DNA of 64,000 nt from Dryomyza anilis (GCA_951804985.1 OX638132.1:86494696-86558695); one strand, 5' to 3'; positions 22,946 through 36,192 are shown, numbered from the stretch's first letter. The notes: generated by a model not told the origin, from the letters alone. Made by a program: numbers and translations.

Positions 22946-25029
22946 TTCTGATTGATGTATTGCAGGATAGACCTATTGCAAGATAAAGTATTTATTGAAA
23001 TATTAATTTATTGAAAAATTATTTTATTTTTTGAAATTTTACTCTTTTTTTACTATTTTCTACACTTTTTACTTCAAATGTAACACATTTTCTCATATTT
23101 TTTAAATATACTCCCTTTTAATTTTGTCTACTACTTTATTTTTTTTTAAATCTACTCCATTACATTTGGTGAAAAGCGGCAACCCTGTTCGGCAAGCATT
23201 TCAAACGCATCATTTAGTGACGATGTATTAAATTAAACAGCGGCAAACAAAATAATTTATCAAGACGCATATTGTTGCATTACACGACAATTTTTTAAAA
23301 AGTTTTTTTTCTGGAAAAAAAAATAGGTACTGAAAAAAATACAACAATGACATCGAGCAAGCAACAAACGCATGTTGGCCATTAACGATTTTGTTGTGGT
23401 TGCCGGTTGACGCCGCCTTTGTTGTCGCAGCAACTTTTTCTGTTGCGTATCATTTCGATGGAGGCTGCAGAACATCATTTCGCTTAATTACGCTGCAACA
23501 TGGAATTTAATTGAAATTGCAGCAAATGAACTGATGCAGTCCGTTTTTGTTGTTGTTTGTTTTTATTTAAAATGCATCTCATAAAATTCTTAGAACATTT
23601 CCGCAATTTGTAATTAATTGAAACGCGCCAATGAACCGTGCAGTCGACAGTCGAAGCAAACAGGTTGCTGTCGTTTCATAAATAAATTTAAAGACAAAAA
23701 CATAAACAAAGCGACGCGACGCGCAAGAATTTTATTGCGCATGACTTTTGTTTTCATTCAGTGTAAAAACTACTTACCTCGTATACTCACCACACGTAAA
23801 CAATGGAAACGCGCAGATCTCACCACACCACCCAACAACATCACCACCAACCAGCAATATTTTTTTATTAGCTGTGCATGTTGCTGCTGCTGCTTATCAA
23901 GCAAACATCTCATGACAATGCTACTGTGACTACAAACAAAAAGAAAATGTGCAAAATTGTTGCACACTGAAAAAATGCATAATTTAATGAATTTGTACAT
24001 CAATGTTATGAATTTTTCATTATGACAAATTCATCATAATAAACTGAAAAAATCATATTTTAATGAATTTGGACATCAATGTTATGAATTTTTCATCTCT
24101 AAATCTAAATCTCATAAAAGATTTAGAAAAGTTCATAGAAAAGATGAATTATTTTAATTAAAAATAATAATTAAAAAATTGTCTTAAAAATCAAACATTT
24201 TCTTTGTTTAGATCCAATTATCTTAAAAACGTATTGGAATTTTACCATGCATTAGTATATTAAAATTAGTATTGGAAATTAAAAAAAAATGTTTTTTTCT
24301 GTGCATACAGAAGCCCACCAGGGATCAAGGTGTCCTGCTTACAAATAATAAACATTCTGGACATTAAAGCAGCGCAAAATTGATAAAAGTGTCGTTTGGC
24401 ACTCGTTGTTGTTGCTTTTGGATATAGCCTTATTAAATAAAGCAAATTATAGGTCACAGTTTGCGCACATTCGGAGGGATACAGACGACGGGCAGACAGT
24501 CCTGGCTTTGTGTGTTTAATGGCCATGTGTAAAGTTGCACTGCGGCCAAGTGTCACAGAGCAGAACACTCGGTTGATGGTGATGAATGCGTGCGATGATA
24601 ACAATTGAAATCACTGTGTGTGTGGTTCAGGTGTTATTATAACGCTGAATTGGTAAATAAATCCAAATATATTAAATAACAAATCCCTCGTCGAATTGGC
24701 ATCATGCACAAGTCATGAACAGATATCGTTAAATTTTCTGTTTTTAATTAAGAATATTCTAATCTTATCTAAATAACAGCATTTTATTCTCGATCTCGAA
24801 ATTGTCTATAAAAAGGGATTCTTCTCGAATCTCCTTTCGACTATCGTACACTCAGAAAAATTTCCAAAAAAAAAAAAAACATTTGATTAAATTATATAGC
24901 TGACTTTAAATTTAAAATAAACTTTTAATTGTTAATAATTATGCGCCAACCATTTTAAAGTATTTTTAATCTTATTTAATCAATATTAAAATTAATTATA
25001 TTAAAATTTTAATATATTTTGTTTTAATT
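22946..25029. other. Gene-free stretch with GC-richer blocks and a 77-bp tandem duplication
   Basis: The blocks at 23320-23480, 23620-23960 and 24290-24620 are GC-richer and keep frames open, but none shows coding bias. On the minus strand two good donors (GTGAGT and GTAAGT, near 23785) follow each other, so a non-coding minus-strand exon is possible. At 23966-24097 a unit starting ACTGAAAAAAT and ending GAATTTTTCAT is present twice, 77 bp apart. Confidence 0.4.
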
Positions 25030-25984
25030 TATATATATAAAACTCTTGGTCCGTCTGTCAGTCAGTCTGTCGGTCTGTCTATTTGTTCCAGCATCACGTA
25101 AACCGCTGAACCGATTTAACTGAAATTTTGTAACAGGATACTATGGAGTCCGGAGAGTGTCATAGACTATATATGGGCGCGATTGGACAAAGGGGCGTGG
25201 TACCTCCTTTATAACCTAAACATTCCAAACGACATAACTCAGCACAAACACAAGCTAAAAAGATGAAACAAAAAACTCAAATACAAAAAATATACAAAAG
25301 CAACCACACTACATTAAAACTCACCACAATGAAACTCACCAAACTAAAATTCACCACACTAAAATTCACCACACTAAAATTCACCACACTAAAACTCATT
25401 ACACTAAAACTTACCACACTAATTTCACCACAATAAAATTCACCACATTGAGACTCACCACAATAACATTCACCACACTAAAACTCACCACACTAAAACT
25501 CACCACACCAAAATTCACCTCACCTAAACTCACCACACTGAAACTCACCACATTAAAACTCACCACACTAAAATTTATACTGTGAAAAACTCTACGGGGA
25601 AGAATTATACGGGAAAGAATTCTACTGGGAACAATTCTACCGGGATGAGTTCTACGGGAAGATTTCTTCCGGGAAGAATTCTACCGGGATGAGTTCTACG
25701 GGAAGATTTCTACCGGGAAGATTTCTGCCGGGAAGAATTCTACGGGAAAGCGTTCTATGGGGAAGAATTTTACGGGGCAGTCTGAGAAAAAATTGTCTTT
25801 GAGAAAAGTTGTTTTGGCGGAGATTTATTATTTGGTTACTACATTTATAAAACCAATAAAAAACTTCCACAACCAAGCACGGGCCCCTGATATAAACAAT
25901 AAAAATGTTTTTTATATTCATAAAATCGCTCCATATCTTTTAATTCACAAAATCTTGTTACGAGTCGTGCACGGGTCGAGCTAG
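25030..25984 (+). mobile_element. Helitron-like non-autonomous element with two minisatellites, copy a
   Basis: Starts in TATATATATAAAAC then TCTTGGTCCGTCTGTC and a conserved ATATATGGGCGCGATTGG block. Two arrays follow: about 17 units of a 15-bp CACCACACTAAAAYT (25313-25573) and a (GGGAAGAATTCTAC)n array (25586-25775). The right end is GTCGTGCACGGGTCGAG then CTAG, followed by T. CTAG-T is the classic Helitron 3' terminus. No Rep/helicase is encoded. Confidence 0.65.
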
Positions 25985-26961
25985 TTTGCTTTTAATTTAA
26001 GTAAAAAAGAAAAAAAATATTATGTTATTTTATTAATGTTTATGTGATATTATTTGATTTATTTCTATTTATATATATATATATATATTTTTTTTTCAGT
26101 AAATATTATATTTTATTTGTTCTTCACAATTTTAATTTTCCTCCTTTATCGTTTGGAATGATGTACTGAAAAAATATTGGGTTAGTATTGAAACTATTTT
26201 GGATTGTATATCGATACCTTCCAGGCAGAACATCGTAACCAACTTTGGGAATTTTTGTTTTATTACAGTTTTGGAAACCTCTTTGTGAATAGCATGTCCC
26301 TGCAAAATCATATTTTGGTATTTCACGATCGAACTATAAACTCAATAATTAAGACACATAATATGTTTATAGATCATACGGAATATTTTATGTCAGAATG
26401 GTCACATAATTTTAATTTTTCTGCTAGTGACTACTTCAAGTATTTTTAACTACTTTTGTGGTAATGGTAGAAAATCAAAAAATATGAGTATTTGTAGAGA
26501 ATATGTCCAACTTTAATAAAAAATATATAAATTAATTTATAATTTACTTCCAATGCATTTTTTCATCAAAGTAAAATATTGACCACTGCATAGTCTCAAT
26601 TTTCATTAAACATCTGCCAAATGATACCTATACGTCCTACTTCCCTATTGTCTTTTACCGAAATTCAGAATACCAAACTGTTTTTGTACCTTAGCATCGT
26701 ATGTATTACAATTGAAAAATGTTTCGAAATAAATTGGAACAGGCAAAACATCGTAACTAAAATTTTCTTCAAATACTTCTGCATGTAATGGATATTTTGG
26801 TAATTGGGCCACACTATTATTATTGTCAATTCATTTAAAGGATACTCTACGAATAAAATCAATAAAATATTAAACTGCTCGATTTTGAGACTTTTTTTTC
26901 GTGTCCTGTGAAATTTACTTATAGTTGGTTACGATCTTTTGCCTGTAAGATATCGATATAT
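25985..26961. other. Gene-free AT-rich stretch
   Basis: GGTTACGAT-type and GCAGAACATCGTAACCAA/GGCAAAACATCGTAACTAA words occur three times (near 26225, 26740 and, inverted, 26928), so a repeated element is likely, but its borders are unclear. Confidence 0.35.
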
Positions 26962-27245
26962 AACTCGACCAAAAAAATATTAAATTGTAATAATTGTGAA
27001 TGATTAAAAAAGTTTGTAATACCTCTCTGCATTACACTGTAATCCATGTTGTATTACTTTGCCATGTTGTATTAATGCTGAAAAAGATTGAAAATACAAA
27101 TACGGATTTTTTTTCGTAAAAAAGTTTAAAAAATAGTTATATTTTAACATTTTCATATTAACATTTTCGTATTATTTATTTATATTTTAAATATATTTAC
27201 TTTTTGTACACTTTAATTAATTATTTATTGTTCGTCTTTTTCGAA
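26962..27245 (-). repeat. Dispersed repeat G, minus orientation
   Basis: Inverted counterpart of 22118-22445: GCTGAAAAAGATTGAAAATA, CATGTTGTATTA and TTCGTCTTTTTCGAA. The two copies are 4.5 kb apart. Confidence 0.55.
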
Positions 27246-27731
27246 CTAAGTGTTATAAAAACATACTTCCGTCGAAAAAGATGTTTGGAATTATATAGCG
27301 AGCATTCGAGTGAACGTTACTACATGGCGACAACAAATTCAGTACAGTATCGCAGATTCGAATCTTGGCCTGGTGCTATTTTTTTTTTAATTTATTTTTT
27401 ATTTAATTTTTTTTTTTTTTTTTTTTTTTTTGTTAAATAAGAATAATCAAAAAAAAAGTTTTTAATAGGTAGATGTATTTTTAATGTGACAAAAGTTTGT
27501 CTCATTATTATTTATATATCTTTGAATATATTTTTTTATTGTTCTTAATTAATAATTATAAAAAAAAATTAGACAAATACGCCCTGACCTGATCGAGATT
27601 CGAACCTGCGATACAGAACTAAATTTAGTAAGTATGGTTAACAATTTAACCCTTTATGGTTTAAAATTATTAAACAAACATAAAAATAAACATTTTCGGT
27701 TTAAATTTTAACTCTTTATGGTTTAAAATTA
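27246..27731. repeat. Pair of inverted arms containing a B-box-like word
   Basis: 27341-27377 (GTATCGCAGATTCGAATCT) and 27581-27620 (AGATTCGAACCTGCGATAC) are inverted over about 37 bp, enclosing about 200 bp of T-rich DNA including a 40-bp poly-T. Each contains GATTCGAATC/GGTTCGAATC, resembling a tRNA B box. Possibly two opposed tRNA-related fragments or a small inverted-repeat element. Confidence 0.45.
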
Positions 27732-28270
27732 CACGCTGCACAAAAAAAGGTCTCTCCCAAACATAATTTGGCAGGCATTACATATATCTTTGGAGTTTTA
27801 TGGAAACAAAAGTATTATTGCATTGCATATTTTTGTTTTGGTTCAAACATATTTATATTTAGAATAAATATTTTCGGCGTTCTTGCAAGCATATGTATGT
27901 TTGAATGTGAAAACATGTTATTTACATGTAAACATATTGATGTATACATTTGATATGAATGTAAATAAGTAAATTTATTGCTAATATTTTTACACAATAT
28001 TCATTTTTTCCCTTTTGTTAAATTACATTTTATTTTTATTTATATTATATAATTATAAACTTATACTATTATTTTTATTACACATCTTATACATATACTT
28101 AATTAATTTATTTCCATCTAATGTTCCTATTTTCAGCTCATTGAGATACGGATTAACTGGATATTTCACAAACAGCCACTATCTGGCATAAACAGAGATT
28201 GGCGGTACTTAAAGAAATTCATACACCAAAAAGAACTTTTGAACTATATGAAAAGTATTAATATGAATGT
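27732..28270 (+). repeat. Dispersed element H with CACGCTGCA end
   Basis: Left end CACGCTGCACAAAAAAAGG and CCAAACATAATTTGGCAGGC match, inverted, the segment ending at 45995. The right part (27885-28265) matches 34590-34860 directly, with landmarks ATTTCACAAACAG/ATTTCAGAAACAG and CACCAAAAAGA. No ORF supported. Confidence 0.55.
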
Positions 28271-30905
28271 TACTGAGTGCTAAAAGTGGACAGCGTTATT
28301 ATTTATTTGTTATGCCAAACATAAATATAATTAAAGCGTTGTCATACTAAATCTATTATTTTTAAATTCGTTGTCACCCACGAATAACCAAATACATATA
28401 ATTCAAAGAAAATTCATTTTGTTTTAAATATATTTCATTTAATTCTAGTTGAAATAAATTTCTTTTAATTTTAGTTTAAAAATGTTTCTTTTAATTTCAA
28501 ATTATATTTATTAGCTCACAGTCAGAATAGATCGAATATAATTGATCGAATATATTGATTTTCTTGATTTGTTAACCTCATTATATTTTTGAAAATAGAA
28601 AAGTCATTGCAACTAAATTCAAAATTCGTAGTCTTAAAATTGTTTCCATTTACCAGGATTTTTATATTTATGCAGTAAAAAAATACCATAAAATTAATAG
28701 TTTTTGATATTATTACAGTAAAATAAAAGTATTCTTTTAATCGGTAAATGCCATTAATACTACGCAAATTATACAGATGATGTATAGAATGTTCATTGGA
28801 AAAATATTTACTCGCTTTATTATTATTAATTAATATTAATATATATTTTTTATTCCGAATAACAGGCTTAAGTTAAAATCTAACACCTGATTAATAAGAC
28901 TGTTGATTATTATTATGAAAACCAATTGATTCAAATCAAAATTAGGTATTTCTTGTCTCATCATTTATATAAACATTTGCTGATAAATCATTTATGCTGA
29001 TGAATTAGAATTAAATTTTAATTGATATGCCTTACCACATTAACGACAAGAATTTCCCTTACATTCAAATGTCATAATTATCAATTCAGATTACTGATTC
29101 TCTCTTAATTTCCCTATACTATATGTATATTGTGTTTCCATATTATCGCGCATCTTTTGTTGTCACTACGCATAGGAGTTGCTTCCATTTTATGCGATAC
29201 GCAGTTTCGAACGTTTCAAAGATTTAAATAGATAAAAATACGGGGTCGTGGTAATATAAAGTACTATTAAGTAAATACTCACTGAACAGTAAGTAGTAAC
29301 TAGCCGATTATTTTGACACAACAAAAATGTGATCGTTCCAACGGATACCACATTGAATTAATATGCTCAGATCCACACGGAATAAATCCATTCGAATGTC
29401 AGATAACATGCTCACATGGCTCTTGCTCAGATTAAAAACAACTCAAATAGACTGACCCCGCTTACAGATTGTATAAGGGTCATTATTGTCATTCATACTG
29501 TGTCTATTACTCTTAATCTGAAAAGGGTTTGTATGATTGTCGAATACATTTGAATGGCAAATGCTAGTATACTGAATATAATGGTTCTGGGTCTATGACA
29601 GCTGGTCATCGATTAAAACTATACAATGGAAAATGGTTAGAACGGAATACTGCATAATTTCAAAAGTAATTGTGAATGTTCTACTGAAAGAACACAATCT
29701 ATAGCAATTTGAGTTTTCGTGAAAAATGTTTGTTCGTTCTAGTTTTAGATTCAAAAAATCAAACTAATTTTTATTATTTGTTTTTTAATATTCAATATTT
29801 TTACAAAATTAAATTTTTTTCAGAATAATAAAAAATGCTTTTAATCTTTTTTCACTTTATATTAATTTAAAAGTAATCTCTACAAAAAAAATACAAAATT
29901 GTTTAGCTACGCATATTTAATTTTTCAACATGAACATTACAGCCATTCCAGAACTAAATGTTGTGGACCATGGTTAAACTTTTAACAAAAAGGTTCATTG
30001 TTGATTATCCTTTTAATCGTCTGTTGTTCCTGTCCAAACAATAAAGTTTTTTCGCATTGTAAAAGGGTTTTAAAATGTGTAGGTTATTGTATTTTTTTTT
30101 TTTTTTGAGGGATGCAGTCTTATAATTTTTTATTTGTATGTCTGCTCTTGACTTTTGTGTGAAAAATATTATATTTAAATATTTTGTTTGTTTTTATATT
30201 TTATTAATTGCTTTAGTTGCAAAAAGTAATCTCATGACACAACAATGTAGTGTTTAAATTTAAATCTATTTGCTACAACACATATAGGTCATTTGAAATT
30301 CTCCGCTAAAATTAAGTTTAAACTACCAAATAATAGTTGTCGTACATGGCTTTAGAAAAACTATGTATGAAAAAGTTTTCCTATTACCAGGCTCTACACA
30401 TATTGCATTGCATACAAGATACAAAATTAACTGACTTTGACATAAAGCGACTGTTAAATGTTTTTGAAACAACAAAATCACAGAACTTGGATTCCAACAG
30501 CTCCAGGCGAAAAGAAAAATAAAAGTGCAGCAATTCATCACTGTGGCTGCAGTATAAAAGTTTTCGCAAATAAAACGACATCACTATATCGTCCATCATC
30601 TATATCGTCGTTTACTTATATCAACGCTCCTTACGAATACTAACACGTTTAAAATTTGTGTATGCACAAATTTATTAAAAATCAGAAATAAACCGAAATC
30701 CAACATGGCGGTTTTAAAACATTATTTGGGAAGTATTAAAATTAACATACATATATTTAGAATTAAATATTTTTTAATATTTTAAATTGAAATTCAATAT
30801 TTCAAGTAATTTAATTCTTGTGTAAGTAAATAACAATTTTTTGTTCAAGATATTCAAATTTTAGGTAAAAACAGTGTCTTTAATATAAACTCCGAAAACG
30901 TAAAT
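28271..30905. other. Gene-free stretch
   Basis: AT-rich, with a moderately balanced block at 29100-29650. A 58-codon frame from the ATG at 30346 (MALEKLCMKKFSYYQALHI, then KLTDFDIKRLL) is Lys/Leu-rich and could be an old exon or coincidence; it has no recognisable domain. A weak family A fragment is near 28680-28765. Confidence 0.35.
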
Positions 30906-32132
30906 TGGACCCGGCATATCGAAACAGTTCCGTTATAAAACTATATACTGAAGCCGTTGCCGAAACAAGGGAAAAAAACGAAATCGAAACCATTATTCGA
31001 AATTTTCTCAAAATATATACTCGATGGATATCAAGTTTTCTCCAGGGTCGTTCAATACGAGTTGCGATGGATGGTGTTTTTCTAAGAACAACATTCTATC
31101 AATTCTGGAGACCCGCAGGGTTCCGTCCTATCCCCGTCCCTATTTCTGGTTTTTATCAATGACCTTCTGTCATCGACCCAGAACCCAATCCATTCCTTTG
31201 CAGATGACTGTAACATTTGTCACTCATATACGTTCAACAAGCGCCCAAACTCTTTGGAGATTGAGAGTAAAAGGCGCACAATGAATGATACACTCAAAAA
31301 TTACCTTAAAACAATCTCCGAGTGGGGTCTTGCAAATAGAGTTGATTTTAATGCTAGCAAGACCCAATGTTGTCTGTTATCTCACAAAAGAATGTATTCA
31401 CCCCTCCCTCCCCTCAATATGGACTCTGTGGACATTGCGCAGTCAGCATATCAATTCAATGTGATCTCCGTTGGAATGATCACATATTTGATTTGTCGAA
31501 AGAAGCGGCCAAGTGCCTCGGTTTTTTGAAACGGTGTAAGACATACTTCACTCCTGCTGACTTGCGCACTGTCTACACCACCTATATTCGGCCTAAGATG
31601 GAATACAATTCGCACATATGGGCAGGGGCTTCAAAATCTTCCTTTGAGTTCCTGGATCGAATCCAACAACGTGCAATATATTTAATAGGAGATGAAAATA
31701 TTTCATCCTTTATTGGTTCTCTTGAGCACCGAAGGACCGTAGGGTGTGTAAGCCTGTTTTATAGGTATTACAATGGTAAGTGTTCGAGGGAAATACATGG
31801 CCTGATTCCACCAGGTCGTGTATTCTCTCGTTCTACTCGGGCATCGAACCAAGCCCACCCCTTCGTAGTCCACTCGGTTCTCAACAGAACCACGCATTAC
31901 AGAGATAATTCGTTCTTCAGTCGCACGATACGTTTGTGGAACAATCTCCCTGCGTTTGTTTTTCCCAACATTTTTAATATTGGGAAATTTAAAGCAAACA
32001 TCCACCGACACTACTCCATCTTTCCTCCCTTTCACCTATAATCCATTCTTACGATCAGCACTGTGCATTGCACGAATAGGGGGCATCCCCGAGCGTTGGT
32101 TAATTTGTAAAAAAAACAAATATATATATATT
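30906..32132 (+). pseudogene. Degenerate non-LTR retrotransposon (LINE) ORF2 fragment: reverse transcriptase palm and thumb
   Basis: Relic of a LINE reverse transcriptase, which would prime reverse transcription at a nicked target. From 31107 the frame reads GDPQGSVLSPSLF, then the catalytic FADD motif at 31197-31208, then the downstream palm to about 31440. A frameshift there moves the frame to the one open to 32041, which holds the thumb region with YIRPKMEYNSHIWAG and a C-terminus ending IRLWNNLPAFV. Upstream of 31107 the frame shifts again (WISSFLQGRSIRVAMDGVF), so at least two frameshifts disable it. Endonuclease and ORF1 are absent: 5' truncated. After the stop come about 65 nt of 3' sequence and an A-rich tail (32107-32132). 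Clade not assigned; it looks like the CR1/Jockey side of the LINE tree. Confidence 0.85.
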
Positions 32133-32640
32133 GAAGAACGCTGTTCATTAAACCAAATTTCTATCAAAATATTTTGTTCGTTCATTTTTTGCCGTACTTC
32201 TCAGTTCTCAAGTAGTTCTTGTGTGTTATTTCTTATATAATGCTTGCTCAACATGCATAAATGTTTTATAATATATTTATTTTAATTACAACTTTTTATT
32301 AATAAAAAGTTAAATGTATAAAAAATATATTTAAAAAATAAAAAAAAATTAAATATTTATTTTTCGATTTTTTTATTTTGGAACAATTTTTTTGTGTCCG
32401 GACCAAAATTTTTCGGATAATTTTTTGTTACTGTTATTTTTTTAATAAAATTTTTACAGCACTTTTTTTTTCGAATTATTTTATAAAAAAAAAAATTGGA
32501 AAAAATATTATGAACAAATTCATCAATATGACAATATTTTGTTCATATATATAATGAATATGTCATTTAATGAACGATGGTATCAATATGATGAATCTGG
32601 TAATTGGTGAAAAAATATTTATGAATAAATTCATCATATT
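32133..32640 (+). repeat. Dispersed repeat C1, second copy
   Basis: Matches the window start from base 208 (GAAGAACGCTGTTCATTAAA, then the T-rich TTCGAA tail). It begins abruptly at the A/TA-rich tail of the LINE fragment, so the LINE and this repeat share a junction. Confidence 0.6.
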
Positions 32641-32670
32641 GAAGATTTTTTTTTCTGTGTGAACTGGTCT

Positions 32671-33146
32671 ACACACAAAAATATTTACCAAAAATTTCAC
32701 CAACTACGAGGATTCATCATATTGATGAATTCATTCATTGAATTAAAATCGTTTTTTTTAAATGTTTTTCATTTTCAATATTTTTTTAACATCAAATTTC
32801 AAACACAAATTTATCTCCATTTACACATTTATGTATTAATAATTCTCAAATGATTTATAATATATAATTGCTAATTATTCGAAGCCTCCATTTCATCATA
32901 TTAATGAAAAAGTGAACATCATATTGATGAATTTTGGTCATCAAACCATATTAATTTAAATATCATAAATCTTATAAGAATTATAAATACGTAAATGTGT
33001 AAATGGAGACCAATTTTTGTTTGAAATTTCTTTATATAAAAAATATTAAAAATGAAAAACACTGAAAAAATACGATTTTAAAGCAATGAATGAAATCATC
33101 AATATGATGAATACTGGTAGTTGGTGAAATTTGTTTTTGTGCGTAT
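32671..33146. mobile_element. Foldback MITE with ACACACAAAAA termini (family C2), copy b
   Basis: The arms pair for about 190 bp: TTCACCAACTAC, ATGTTTTTCATTTTCAATAT and CTCCATTTACACATTTA on the left return as complements (GTAGTTGGTGAA, ATTAAAAATGAAAAAC, TAAATGTGTAAATGGAG) on the right. Ends TTTTTGTGCGTA, with TA at both borders. Non-coding. Confidence 0.75.
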
Positions 33147-34589
33147 CATTATATATTAGAAAAAAATGGCGTGATCGATAACGAAATTAATAAAAATTAG
33201 TATTTTTATTTTTGTTAATATCAACTTTACATACCTTTTAAAAAAGAAGTAATCACACGGTTTGAAGTTGTGATTCACTATTGGAAAGGTCATTTAATTC
33301 TCAAAAGCACGAGTGCAAAATTGATATTCTTTTATCGACCGAATATACTTAATAACCAATTATCTTGACTAGGCTATGTCACTAATATGCATTTCTTAAA
33401 CATCCTGTATATTAAACTGGGTGCAAATTTAGACATTTTATTATATAATATTTTCTTATGTTTTTGAATCAAACACCCTGTATATGGGCCTTTCCTGGGG
33501 TTCCGGATGGAAAATTAATGAACTTACTTTTGTTATGCAAGTAGTATTTAAATAGGCCTAAATATCTGCAAAAAATTAGAGAATTTTATAAGGTAGGGCA
33601 AAAATGAAAGTAAATGTCGAGGTTCATATGGAAATTTCAAAAAGTCAGCGAATTTTGCGTACAAATTATTTTTTTGAATTATTTTAGAAAATATCTAAAA
33701 TCATGTGCTTTATTTGTATATTTACACATTGTTTCTAAAGTTTATAGTTTTTCATAATAAATCACAGATAAATTCCAAGACGGGACAAAAAGTTCCGTAT
33801 AGATATTATAACTACAATTATTTTTCTAAAAATACTTTTGGCGTATAATATATTTTTTTCAAATATCTCGAAATATAGCTGAGTCAATTTACTTTATTTT
33901 TGTTTATACACACTTTGTTCCTAAAGTTTATAGTTATTTCGTAATAAATCACAGAAAAATTCCGGAAGTTCTGTATGAAAAAATAGCACTATGCTTTTTT
34001 GTTAAAAATAATGGAATATTAATAATCATTATTAAGAAATAAAAAGTGATGTATGATGCGAATTTTTAGATGTTTTTTAATGTTTTATTTTTTCCTTTTT
34101 TGTGAAAAAAAAATATATTTTTTTTAAATATTTTTTTACAATTTTGGTACTTAAATTCCGAACGTGACAAATTTAAATTAGCTGTAAAAAAATGTCTAGA
34201 ATTACAAGGAAAGCGTTGTTTACATTTTAGAAAATACTGAGGAAATTCTGCTTTAGAAACATATAATAAATGTATCTTTTTGGTTCCGGACAGGACAATA
34301 GGAAACCCTAATACAAAAATCAAAATTTGTCCGTTATTTTAATTTTAATTATTATTTTTAGGCTTTAGAAATATTAACTAAGGTTGTGTGAAAAACAGGA
34401 AAATAATATTTTGTATCTGTATGTCTAAATTATTTAATTTGGTTACTCAAAATACATGAAAAATTTGTATATTTACAAGTTGCATAGTAACGAAACTTTA
34501 TTAGTTTTTTTTATAATGTTATCGTTAACGGAATAAAATTTTCTCTTCAGATATTTAGATTCAATATTTAAGATTCCAAATTCAGCATT
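33147..34589. other. Gene-free AT-rich stretch
   Basis: Two adjacent segments share TTCCTAAAGTTTATAGTTATTTCG-type wording (near 33733 and 33916: TAAAGTTTATAGTT and AATAAATCACAGA), an internal duplication about 180 bp apart. No gene seen. Confidence 0.4.
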
Positions 34590-34860
34590 ATTTTCGGGAT
34601 ATGCACATATATGTGGATGTGATAAACATGTAATTTATTTATATGTAAATATATTGTTGTTTACAAAGCATGTAAGTAATTTTTTAACTTTATTTATATC
34701 CCTTTGTTGTTCCTGTTTTATTGTCTTTGATATCCTGGAGATAACTTCAGTGAATTGTGAATTAATCTGATATTTCAGAAACAGTCATGATCTGGTATTA
34801 ACAGTGATTTACGGTACTTAACACATTCATCCACCAAAAAGACGTTATGAATTATAAAGT
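34590..34860 (+). repeat. Second copy of the right part of element H
   Basis: AAACATGTAATTTATTTATA and, further on, ATTTCAGAAACAGTCATGAT and CACCAAAAAGACG follow the same order as 27885-28265. Confidence 0.5.
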
Positions 34861-36192
34861 AAAAGCATTAAATTTAATAAAAAAATATAATAAAAATATA
34901 ATAAAAATATAATAAAAATATAATAATAATAAAAAAAAATAAATTTGTAATTGTTACTAGAGATGGGCACGTAAGCAGATTATAGCGTTAATCATTGAAT
35001 GTGATTGCATCTTTGAATTGATTGTGGTTGAATCTTAATTTACTCACGTGATTGTGAGTGGATGTGAGTAGAACAAAAAAGTCCGTGAGTGAGTGTGATT
35101 GATTAGAAAAATCCTTTCGTGAGGGTAAACTCACTCTCATACCCACCTCTAATTGTTACTGTGAAGTTAAAAAAAATATGGGCGGTCACACCCATTTCAT
35201 GAATACATATTTTTAGATGAATTCTAATATCTAAAAATTATATGTTGAATACTTTACGTTCCTAAATAATTATATAGTATAGGAGGCGGGCGTGTTCTGA
35301 CCGATTTGACTCAAGCTCAAAACGATTTTTAACTAAATAATATTGAAACAAAAAAAATTGGTTTCTCTGACCAGTTGACCTCTATAAATTAAAAGTAAAT
35401 TAGATTTTTTAAGTAGAATCGTATAGTACGTCAAACGATTAAAAATTTAAATTATTTAGGTAAAATTATTTATTGTCTCTTTTAGTGACGTAATTTTAAA
35501 TACATTTCACAGTTTGTAAAGTCAAGCAACATGAAATCAAAATTTGTATTACGAAATTTTGATGTCAAATTTTTGTTTCGTCTTTGGAAATACAGAAAGT
35601 GGGTATTAATTTTTAATTTATATACTGAATTTTACCAACATTATCTTAGTAAATCTTTGTTGAAAAATGTTAAAACATTTAATTTGACGTGAATGATTTC
35701 TGTTTTATAAAAAATATTTATAATATATATTTTAATATGAAGCGTATTAAGTGTAAAATTGAAATTTCTTAATTGTTGGAATTTATTATAATTTTATTTG
35801 TTAAATATTAAATTCTAAAATATTGCATTTTATTTGTTTCATTCTATACATACCTTTGAATAGTAAATCAAAATCAAATCATATTTGGTATTCATAAATG
35901 TATAAAATGTCGTCACATGTAGTAGATATTTTCAATATTAAACCGGTACTGCTATTTTGTACATTTCAGAACGTATCTCCGGTGGTTTCGTATTTTCTGT
36001 TGCATACTTTCCGGCGACTGGTGTATTTAACCTCAAATATGCAAACAAATGCAACTGATAACTGACAGTTCTTTCTCCAATCAAAGTCGACGGCAAAAGA
36101 TTTGTGAATTCGGAAAATACTATTTTTAGAAAGTTCATTGCAATTCAATTGCAATATATTTAATAAAATAGCACAAAGTGAGGTGTAGAAAA
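34861..36192. other. Intergenic DNA upstream of Metap1, with an element fragment
   Basis: 34865-34940 is an (AATAAAAATAT)n simple repeat. 35170-35360 is a decayed internal piece of subfamily 1 of the DINE-1-like elements (GGGCGGTCACACCCAT, GGAGGCGGGCGTGTTC). The 5' UTR and promoter of Metap1 should lie in the last 200-300 bp; no TATA box is evident, as usual for housekeeping genes. Confidence 0.5.

Noticed and set aside
24266..24604. 112-codon minus-strand open frame
   Set aside because: No domain, no conserved motif and no coding bias. More likely non-coding GC-richer DNA.
25313..25573. CRISPR-like regular array
   Set aside because: Units of 15 bp are head-to-tail without spacers. It is a minisatellite in a mobile element.
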